Assembly: GCF_032854445.1 (NCBI RefSeq)
Contig: NC_088301.1
Coordinates: 21,013,808 to 21,077,807 of the forward strand
Length of the DNA stretch: 64,000 nucleotides
Reading direction: 5' to 3'
Source of the DNA: Liolophura sinensis
Lineage: Eukaryota; Mollusca; Polyplacophora; Chitonida; Chitonidae
Shown: in pieces, positions 43,567 to 54,947 of the stretch
Layout of the letters: each line of letters starts with the position of its first letter
How positions within the stretch are numbered: the stretch's first letter is position 1
Made by a program: the position numbers and the translations under genes
Notes under the pieces: model-generated
Databases searched by the model: none
What the model saw: the letters and a program-made list of their open reading frames with translations, nothing else
Told to the model about the DNA's origin: nothing

Positions 43567-45181
43567 CACAGAGATCAAAATGGTTTCCTGTCACAGCGAC
43601 TTCGTGATAAGAGGAATAGTTTCAGCTCACATATATTAAATTATCCTTACTTGGCATTCTCTGTTGAAGGCACTTTGGTGAGTGTCGCAGTGTAAGAAAT
43701 TGTTTAAATATATATATCCGGTTGACCAGATTACAGATCTAAGGCTCTGTAATATGTTAATATCTATGCATATCAAAATTAAGTCTTGAAGATGAAAACA
43801 CTATATTGCACGTCAAAATTTACATAAGAGTACACCAGTATGCCGTTGTGTACATACGGCTAAAGAGACAGAGACTCCATAAATATACATGTATCCGTTA
43901 CACAAGCGTGTACGCTTGTACGCATGCGCAAGTTCTGTCGGAATAATTTTGCGTTTTATCATTCGTTACAAATGTTTTACAAGTCTATGTTCTCAAAAAT
44001 ATATATTAATATGTGTATAAATATAGAAGAAAGACAACTTTGCCACCAAGACTATAGAAATGACACTTGTTACAAAGTATCAACATAATGACAGATGTTT
44101 TAAAACAGCCGTGGGACATATAAATGAGATAAAAACATGAGATAAAAGCATAACAAAAAAAAAATAATAAAAACATTCGCAGACAATGTCATTCCATTTT
44201 ATAAGGCACACGTATAGATAAGGCACAATGTATTCTAGCACTGTTCATGTTCATAATATATGAAAGGATGGACTCGCTAAATCCTCACAACATAAACCGA
44301 TGAGTTTTTGCGAGTATACCTAGCTTTATGGTGTGCCCAGTTTGGAGAGGCCTTTCCAGGGCAGGTGTACTATTACGCCTCGCCTAATCACTACAAACAT
44401 GATGCTTTCATTCACTATAAAATAGACCTGTGCGAGCAACTCGTCGTCATGGCAACACAGGTGAGGCTTTTCGTACCTCCACTATCATTCTATAGTCCAC
44501 GGCCTCTGTCTTACAAAGGCACAAAGGTACAAAGGAATCCATGGGCGACGGATATCTCATTCCAAACAAAGTGGTCAGGTAACTGATACATGTATGTCTC
44601 TCCTCCGAGTCTCAGGTTAAAGTATCTTTTACAGCAGCACAGCGGGGTACATATTCATTCGGCATGTAGGTTACCATCGTTTCCATGCAGGGCACAAGGC
44701 GCGTGGAGCTGTGAGAAGACGCCGATGTAAGCAGAGACAATAATACACATTTTCGTCCAAGGTGCATAAGGAACACACGCGCCGTTGGAGTGATCATTCC
44801 ACTCTGATACATACATATTAATTGCTGTTTCTCATTCAGTACTTATTTCAACAGCTTACGCTAACTCACGGCTAACTCTCTACGAAATATTACATGTCGC
44901 ATAAAATTTATCAACTCCACAAAATCATGGCGCGAAACTCGTTACTCTCAAACGCTACGAAGATTGAAGACGAAAAGAGATTAAAACTGACGTGCACAAT
45001 GCAAGTAAAAGATTTTCAATCATACTCGATGGAAAAGTGTTGTTTTTGACAGGATCCTTGCATCAAACCGACGGTAATCATATAAAAATCAATAAGCATG
45101 CGTCGTGTCCAATGTACGTCACTTCCGCGAAGCCCATGCCCATTAACATCGTTTTCTCAGCGCGTGCATGACGTGAGGCTT
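43567..45181. other. Alpha-arrestin 3' flank, probable 3' UTR near its right end
   Basis: No exon or mobile element was recognised. The alpha-arrestin 3' UTR should begin at 45181 and run leftwards; no convincing poly(A) signal was chosen. Confidence 0.45.
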
Positions 45182-45472
45182 TCAAGGTGAATATGGCGGT
45201 GGGGGCGGAGCGCTTGGAATAAGTGCTGGGGCGGAGTTCTCATGTATCAAATGGGTGGTGCTCTGACCTGCGACTGACCACCTGTGCGGACTGTCATCTT
45301 TCCCGCCAGTTTGTCCATACTCTGACCAGCGGCGAGATGTCATTCCTGTCCAGTTCGGAGCTGAAGCGCCTGTCCAGTCTGCGACAGTGCCTGGAGCGTT
45401 GATTGGCACAGAGCCAACAGCTATTTCTAACTTACTTTTTAGATGTCTTCGCCTACTCATGGAGACTTTGAT
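45182..45472 (-). CDS. Alpha-arrestin exon 6 (residues 285-380 and stop)
   Basis: IKVSMSRRRHLKSKLEIAVG completes the C-domain; a tail with repeated Trp (DWTGASAPNWTGMTSRRWSE) follows and ends in the PPxY motif. TGA at 45184-45182. Confidence 0.93.
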   Translation of the reverse strand: MKVSMSRRRHLKSKLEIAVGSVPINAPGTVADWTGASAPNWTGMTSRRWSEYGQTGGKDDSPHRWSVAGQSTTHLIHENSAPALIPSAPPPPPYSP

Positions 45473-48400
45473 CTGAAATAATAAAGTTGACGTCAAGACC
45501 TTGATATTGCAGGATTCAGGAATGAATCAGGTTATTACCTTTGTCATTCATTGGGAGAAATTTCTCGTGCAGTTAAAATAAATCTGACAAAAACTTGGCA
45601 AGTGGTTTTGATATTTAATCTCTTACTATACATACGTGCAATAAAAATTGTGCATATGTTAAATAACGGTTTCTTGTACATACATGTCAGTAAACTTCTT
45701 CAATAAAAATGCGCAAATTTTTGTTAAAACGTCGACTCTTTTCAATGGCATTTAGAAATTGAGCTGGATAGCAGAAGGAATATATGGAACACAGCTTCTA
45801 TTCATTCAGTGAGCGATCACTATAGGTAGGGGGAATTAGGCGTCCATTGCCTCGGTTAATATGTGGCTTTAACCGGCGTATTTCAATGGCTTCCATCAGC
45901 TTTCTTGTTGTGGTGTTTAGAGTTCGAAAAAAATCTTGTGACGTCAGAGTTCCTAAACTCTGATAGTATGGTCCATAAAGCTCACCTTTGAATTCAAAGG
46001 TATGAACGCCTTTGACTCTTTTAGCAAAAATCTAAAAAAAGGTAAAAGTATACCTATGCACAGTTTTAAGTGGTCTATTTATTGATGCCTACTTCCATTT
46101 TTAGAGGTCTTTTCCTTTAAATACCCATTGCTGTAACCAGTTGATCGTTATGCTTGATAACGGTATAAGAACCTATACCAAAACGTCTCTCACTGAATAA
46201 ATAGAATTTGTGATCCATATATTAGTTCAGTTTTGTTTTGTCAATACGTAGAAATCCTTGGTACTTGGGAAGGTCTGCAAGCAACCTGTGGATGGTTGTG
46301 GGTTTTCCTCGGATTCTGAACGGTTTCCTCCCATCATAATGCTGGCCGCCGTCGTATAAGTCAAATATTCTTGAGTACCGCATAAAACACCAAATAAATA
46401 AATAAATTTCGGCACATTACTCAACCGGAAAATCCGAATGTCAGTAATCATGAAATACGGAACAGAAGTTTATTAAGCGTTGGTGTCACCCCTATGTGAC
46501 ACCTTCTTCTTGGGATGGTAGGTGTACAAATAAAAATTTATTTCACATGTGTACTGAAGATTTCCACATATACATATTCACATATATGTGCAAATAAACC
46601 GAAATACAAATACATTTGTACATATGTGCTAAACAGCTGTACATATGTCCTAGCTCTTAAATTTGTTTACATATACGTGAAATAAACTTATATTGTACAT
46701 AATCTTAAACTAGTGATACTAGTATTCTTCACTTACCCATAATTCATAGCGCAGATCTATGAGATTGCAATGGTCCAGTCGAAATGGCGGGACAGTGAGA
46801 GGAAGTTGAAGCTGTAAGTTTCCGGCCCAGAAATCCTTGTCCGCCTCTGGTACCGGTGACAGTTTTGTTTCGGCAAGCTGCTCCGAATGTACTTTGTTGG
46901 ATTTGTTGGCATGGTATGTTACTGTCTGCGAACAGAAAAATTGTTTCACGTCAGCGAAGTTTTCGGGAAGGCCCGGAGTGAAGGGCGAACATACAATAAA
47001 TATGAAAGATTGCGTATTGACTTCACTGCCTATTGCTTAGTTGCTTCCTTAGCAACTATATGTTTGCTTGCAAGATTTCGGCTGATTGGTTACATATTGC
47101 TTAGCAATATATCGATCAAGTTTGATTTTATGAAGTTATTAAATATGAGTCATATTACTCTACTCACTGGTTCGTAAGATAAACATTGAGCCGTGTTCAT
47201 ATGATTTTGTTCACCATGAACACAATTCAGACAACACTTTTGCATTTCAAACTGTTTTGGGTCACAGCGTTTCTTTAACACCTGTGTTTCATAGGGGGCC
47301 TGATCGTATTAGATTTGTAAAAGCTTGTGAGTGAAATCTTTCACCTCCACGTAGCTGATAAAATATATTCCACTTCACGCAACACATTTGTCCACAGTGC
47401 TTTGTAGTTCAAAAGTGCAGGGATTAATTTGAACAAAGCTCACAGCAGTCTGTACAGAGTGCACAGCATACATACTCTTAAAGAAGCAAAGTAACTCCGA
47501 AGAAATTCATTTGACGACCTCAAAATGAATTTTTTCGGAGTTACTTTGTTTATTTATTATGCTAATCTGTGCAGTGGCTCAATTAGATATGTATTCTTTT
47601 TATCATTTATTTGATCGACGTTAATATCATACTTTATAATTTCCCCCTTTAATACAGTGTAGTCAGTTTTATTGGCGGAGGAAAACGAAGAGCTCGGGTT
47701 AAACTACGGACCTTTGGCATGTTAGTGGCGAACAATCCCATGCGCATGTGACATACGACATTTTGGTGGAAGGCACGAGGTGGAAGGCATAGCTAGGAGA
47801 GCGCCTTCTTGTCACAAAGAACCCGAGAACAATTGAAACAGGTGAATAAACATGGAGAATTCCCTGTCTCAAAATGGGACTAAAATCAGTCTCGTGTCAC
47901 TTGTAGCGACCGAAACGCACCGAAACACTATTTATTAGATTCGTGTTATAGGCTGTACTCAAGAATATTTCAATCACTTATACGACGGCGGCCAGTATGA
48001 TGGTGGGAGGATACCGGTCACGACCATTCGCGGGCTGCTGGTTGACCTTCCCACGTACAGCCGGAGAGGAAGCCAGCGTGAGCTGGACTTGAACTCACAG
48101 TAAGCGCACTGGTGAAAGGCTCCTGGGTCATTGCGCTACTCCTTTATAAACCAGGTGGTTACAATCCGCTATCACCTTTATGGTCACCTGTATATTTATT
48201 TATTTGATTGTTGCTTAACACCATAGTCACTTTCCACATTTTAATGGATGGAAGAAACTTGAATGCCAAGCCGTAACCACCTAATTTTGAGAAGTTACTG
48301 TCCACCCTTTCAAACATGTGACGTACAGGTATGTACACCATGTTTGTTGAAGTCAAGTGGTATGGTTATATAAACTGCGCATACGGCCACACGAGTGTCG

Positions 48401-51400
48401 TCGATCGCTTATGTCGTCGTCATATGACTGAAAAATTTTTGAGTACGACGTTAAACCCCAAGCACTCACTCACTCACTCGATCGCTTATGGTCACCTTGC
48501 AAGGCTCTACGAAATCATATGCAGTCGTAGGGTTATGTGTGATAACATTGTTCCATTTGTAAATGACACAAACTCTAATGGCAAAACCCTCACACTCACG
48601 TCCATTTTGAGCAGTCTGTCGCCTTAATGGTAAGAGACTTTTTTCCTTACAAATCTTGCGGCTCCTGTGTTTGTATATTTATCATGAATTTATAAATTTA
48701 TTTATTTCATTGGTGTTTTACGCCGTGCTAAAAATATTTCACTTATATACACGACAGCAGCCAGCATTAGGATGAGTGGAAACTGGGTAGAGCCCGAGGG
48801 AAACCAACGACCATTCGCAGCTTGCTGGAAGACCTTCCCACATACGTATTATAAATTCATTTAACTTTTACTTATTGGCCAAACTTCCCATCTTGTCAGG
48901 TAAGCTGCCAGCGGAAGTTTATTAGAACAGAGACCCGACATAAAACCTTTAGTTTTAGATCCACATGATCTACTTCATTGACTTTCTGTCTGCATTTATT
49001 TTGCTTTTCGCATAGTATTGTTTTCAGGTCACGACTGACACTTTCAGTAGTGTCTACATCTGTTCAAAATTAAACGATTTGGTGGCAAAACACTAGAAAT
49101 ATTTTATATAGACTGTGTGAAGGTCTAGCTCGTACCTTAAAGAGTTTGACGGAAATACTCTCAATTCCTCTTCCGGTTTGGTTGATAACCTGTCCGTGGA
49201 CTACGATTGGTTCTCCAGGCGTATATCCGGACTTTGATGTGGTCCACGTGACTTGCACAGACCCGGAGAAACAGCACAGTAAGTTGAATGGAAGAGAGCC
49301 TTGGACTTGCTGTGGAATCTGAAAAAATGCATGAAGTGGATTATGGTTTTCGTCCTCATACGACGACATGAAATTGGCATGGAATGTTCCTCGAACAAAA
49401 ATTTACTCTCAAGTCAAACACTATATTAATGTTGTAAATGTTGTACGCTTTTCTTACAAGCAAAAAACTTGCATCATTTTGTTGAAACCGTGTCCGGGGC
49501 CGATTCAAAAAAGCCATTTCTGACTTAAGTCAGAATTTCAAATACGATCTTAAGGCTTATTTTTCAGTTTTATACAGTAAAATTTTGTCCATCTCATCAG
49601 TATTATCTTCAGACAAATGTATCCAAATTTTAACATTCAGTGCCAAAAACTAAGTCTTGTGGAGAGGTTTTAAATTTTGATTTAATTTAGAAATGCCTTT
49701 GTGGAATTGGCCCCTGGTACTTACGTGAGCATTCGGTTCCTTGTTAAGGTCTACATATCTGTGGATGGTGAGCAACAAGGGGTGGGTGGTCTCGTCAAAG
49801 TTCCAGGGACGGTCTATCACAGCTCTCATCCGGTATACGATACTGCCATACTTTCCACGAAACGTCGACGGAATGTTCTCCGGGATGAGAGCCTGGAAGG
49901 GGTACCGAACCGGGCCGACTTGGTGGACAGAGTTCTTCCCCTTGTCTCCGGGAGCTGAAATCAAAAGTTTGCATGAATCCCTGTGAATATGTTGAAATAT
50001 TTACATTCAGTCATTTTCGCGCAAACAGGTATTCGCACAAATTGCACATGGAATACTTAATTATTTTATCACACACCGCCAATCAAGGAACATAAATTGC
50101 CCATGGAATACTTAATCATTTTATCACACACCGCCAATCAAGAAACATAAATTGCCCATGGAATACTTAATCATTTTATCACACACCGCCAAAAAAGGAA
50201 CATCAATTGCTCATGGAATACTTAATCATTTTATCACACACCGCCAAACACTGAACATAAATTGTCCATGAAACACTTAATCATTTTATCACACCCCGCC
50301 AAACACTGAACATAAATTGCTGTTGATATATTCACGTTTCATACGCTCATTTAATCATGTAACCAAGGGATGACCTCAACTAAAGCAAAATAAACCAAAT
50401 TTCTTATCTGGTCACAACAAAAGCCGTGAAGTACGGCCACGTGACATCGCTTCTCTTTCACATCAGAGTTGTATCCTTACAATTTATTGCCTTACTTATT
50501 TAACGCCTTACTGAAGAGTTCTCAATTTTTTATACATGGGTGAAGGGTATCCAGCTTAAACCATCGACCTTTGGCAAGTTGCTGACGAACTTTCCCACCT
50601 GTGACGCGCAGATATATGCACACCATGTTGGTGGAAGACTAGTGGTCCTCAACGAATTTTACACGGCACAAACGGGCTGTGGGTTAGTTATTCTCATCCG
50701 AAGGGGTCACTCAGAGTGGGGGAATGTAAAATTTATCGATTTAACCACAGTCCTTGGGGTAAACCAACTAGCTTGGGCAAGTTCCTTTTATTTATTTATT
50801 TATTTGAATGGTCTTTCACGTCCTACTCAAGAATGCCTCACTTACAAGACGGCGGCCAACATTATGATGGGAGGAAACACATGACCATCCAAACATTGCT
50901 GGTGGATATGTGTGGCCAAAGAAGCTTGCATGAGATGGACAAACTTACTGATATTGATCTTCATACCTGTACAGAAATTCACACATCCTCTGCGTTTTTG
51001 AATGTGGTATATTACACCTATATACACCTTATAGCCACTTACCTTTGCCATATATAATGATTGTTTGATCTACATATTTCTCGCTCGTCTTCAGAATCAG
51101 CCTACTGTCATCGGGATTTTTCTTCCACTTCACATTGGCCTCACCAGAGAAGTACAATCGAATACCTGTAGTGAAACGACATCATTTATTTACTAGTTCT
51201 TTTTGTCTAATCCTTGTTTAACACCATACTGAAGAATTTTTCATTTAATTGCATCGGGTACAAAACCTGATAATTTGAATAAAAATGCAAACATGGATAA
51301 ATTTATAATTAGAATGAGTAAATGTCCAAGTCATGTTTATCATTCTCGCGAAGTTTCATTAAGGTGATGTGAAAACTGTGAGACTACCAGGCCCAAACAT

Positions 51401-54400
51401 AAAACCTTACTCAACTGACCCAAACAAAAAGCTTACTCGGACACTGACACCACTTTCCCCCCACACGCACAATACCTCGCCTTACTTCGTAACGGCGAGC
51501 TAAAATTTTTATGTACGACGCAAAATTATAACCATACATACACATTTTAATTGCATAATGGCGGTGAGTTTTATCGATGAACGAAACGAAGTGCCTTGAG
51601 AAAACCGCCGACTTTGACAATAACGAACTTTTCAACGGATAACCGAGAGATATACGTCATATTGGTGTTAGACTGTGCAATCTGCCCTACAAGTATTATC
51701 ACTGATAGCATGGACAGTGACAGTCAGGGATAAGTCACAAAGCCCCTGTAAACACTTTGATAAAGTAGTGTGGACAATGATAAGATACACAACCCAAATT
51801 TTTGTAAGCCCGCATGCAAATAATGGTCTAACTTCCTCGAGCGCTCTGGACGTTATGTAGGCGTTCATTTTGAACCAATCTAAGATACACTATTTGTTTT
51901 AGGTCAACTCATCTCAACGGGGATTCCCCTAAAATCCAGAGACACGTTCATTGATTGGTTAGTATTATGGTACACTCTCTAGTACAATGAGATGAGCCCA
52001 TACTGGACTATTTTTTACTTCCCTGAAATTTTTACTGAGTTTCACACTTAAGAATATTTCCTAACACATCGTCAGCTTTGTGATTCATATACGACCTCGT
52101 ATAAATTAGATATAGCTGACAATGATTTATTTATTTATTGATTTATTTAACTGATGTTTTACGCCCTAATCAAGAATATTTCACTTATACGACGGCAGCC
52201 CGAATATATTATGGTGGGAGGAAATCGGGCGGCAAAAGTCCGCGGCAAACTAGCTGATAATGTGATGTTTAACATACAGTCTTGACGGTGTATATAGCCT
52301 TTGTTCCATTTGATTACAGTAAACATTGTTGAACCAAAGATTATATTTTGTCTTTATTGGTTCAAAAAAGTTTTGTAGTTGTCAATGTAGTAGTGGTGAA
52401 GCTGAAAGCTACATTTAACACAAGTTATATGCCTACTCCAGCTTCAAAATCTTTGCATGCCTTTAAAAGATGAGGTTTTCCCTTGATTTGATCATATTGT
52501 TTAAAAACCTTACGCAAGCATATTTCGCGACAAAGGCCGGTATATATTATAGGTAAAGGAAACCGACGATGTCATATTGGTGGAAGGCAAGTGGTCTCCC
52601 TTGATGAACTGAATTAATACACGAACAATGGCAGCAGGGGAAGCTTTAAAATTTCTGGCCGCAGCTTGTATTTAAATATATCACATGATAAAGCATAAAC
52701 TGAAAACTTGATAGCATTGCTGTAAAAGCATCCTATTCAATCCAACGCAATTGCAAATATACCTTCTGGCTCCTTCGTATGAATGTACATATATACACCT
52801 TCCCTATTTTCTTGGTAATTTCGTACATTTAAAGGAAAGTTTTTAAAGAGACAACTATTTGTGCGGCATTAAAATTATATTTTCTTTTCAATTAAGGTCC
52901 TCCAAATTTTTCTTGATTTTTCAAATATAATAAATGTCTGTAAGAAAAACGAATATAATTTCTCTGAAAACTGAATATTACATATACTGAAATACAATTA
53001 TTTTAACGAAGCTGCTGAAGTTTTTTTTATTCGGTATGTTACATTTTAGCGCAAATCAACGAGACTTTTCAAGACAAGGAATTTTTTAAGTACGACGTAA
53101 AACCCTAAGCTTATACATGCATACATACATTCGTATAGTCTGTGACTTCGATAGCGATCATTAAAACACCTACACAGATAGATCTAATAAACTATTCTGT
53201 ACTATTCTATTGACGACTGTATCACAGCTATACATGATGGACAGGAGCACAGGAACTGAACAATGAATTGTGACATGCTATCAATCCATGAACCGAACCC
53301 CTGAAGGATTGAATGGTTCTCACGCGACCGTATGCAGTCAGCAAAGTGCAGATCTACCCGCACGTATTTATTTATTGGCCTAGAGCACATATTTGCACAG
53401 AGCATACATGCCTTTCATGAAAATATGGTGACTATACAAGGACTTCGTGGGGAGATGGCTGGACTGGAAATTGTCAGCAAAATATCCAAACTCCCTTATC
53501 AAACGAAATGTTCTGTATCTAGCAAAAATAACTCAAATCATTGCCTTTCACACTCAAAAAAATAATCTGTTAATTTCAACAGAAAATTTGTTGTCTGAGT
53601 GATGCTAGAGTGTATTCTGCTATTGCAGCAGATTGTTCTGTTAAATATAACACGCATATTCCATTAATTCAACATAAACATTCTATTAGACTAACAGGAT
53701 ATTATGTTGGATATAACAGAATATTGTGTTTATAATAACAAAATACATTCCAGCATCACTAAAAAAAAGCAAACTTTTTATTAAAATCAAAAGATTAATT
53801 TTTTGAGTGCAGTAACTATCAGGCGTACAAATACTATTTACACTGTTAAAATGATTCCAAAGTTCGAAAAAGTTGTAACAGGCGACCCGCTTTATAAATG
53901 ATTTTGACTTATACTAAATTAATGGCAAAACTGCGATTGGATTTGCACTGATCGATTTTATGGCAAAAAATCTCCGATACATAGTCATAATATCGCCTCT
54001 GCAATCGAAGACCAATTAGTCCGTTGTCCTGTTCTATTTATAACACACTATAGCAATCCATAACACGTTGTCAACGCCCATATTTTCTACAGACGTTGAG
54101 TATTTAAGGAAGAGCACGTTAGAATAAATCCGCTTTTTCTGAGTCACGATGTAACATTAGATATTCAGTCTTGTCCAAATACAGGTACGTTTACACCGGT
54201 ATAAGCCTTAACTGCTTCCTTTACCAATGAAAATAATTGGTACATGTATACACCGACACGAATTGATACAGTGTATAGACATGCGTACTGATTGTACTCA
54301 TATACATGATGTATAACCTAGTACTTATTATTATTACTTATTTATTATTGTCACTTATTTATTTCTGTTATAGTATATGCATGTATGTATGCTTGGGGCT

Positions 54401-54916
54401 TTACGTCGTTAGGTGTTTGTACATGCACTGTGTCTTTTTCCTACAGGGATGTAGCATGCCGAATACACCAGACATCACACCTCACCCAGTCACATTGTAC
54501 TGACACCGTGGACTAACCAGTCAAGTTTCCCTGCTCTAACCTCTCAGTGCTGAGCGCCAAGCCAGGCAGCAATAAGTCCAATTTTTAAAGTAATTTGGAA
54601 ATTATCCAACCTAGGCTTGAACACAGGTTTCCCGACTTCAAATGGGACGCTGTAACCACTAGGCCACCGAAAATACGCATTGGTACATGCATGTATATAC
54701 TGATTTTATGCATATACCTGTACAACATGTTTTGGTCTCTCGTCAGCATAACCAATACTGTGTTTGTGTATTTGCTGTACAGCTGATTCGTCCCTAAGTG
54801 ACATGTAAATGGAACACCGTGGTGTATATACAATCGTTGGATCCGTGAAAGATAATGATATAGGATTTAGCCTTTTTATATGTCAACATAACAACTCCAT
54901 GATTGAATAATCCTAT

Positions 54917-54947
<31 letters not shown>

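Noticed and set aside
45182-45496. Stand-alone small Trp-rich protein ending PPPPPYSP
   Set aside because: It is the last exon of the alpha-arrestin, joined in phase 0 through an acceptor at 45473.
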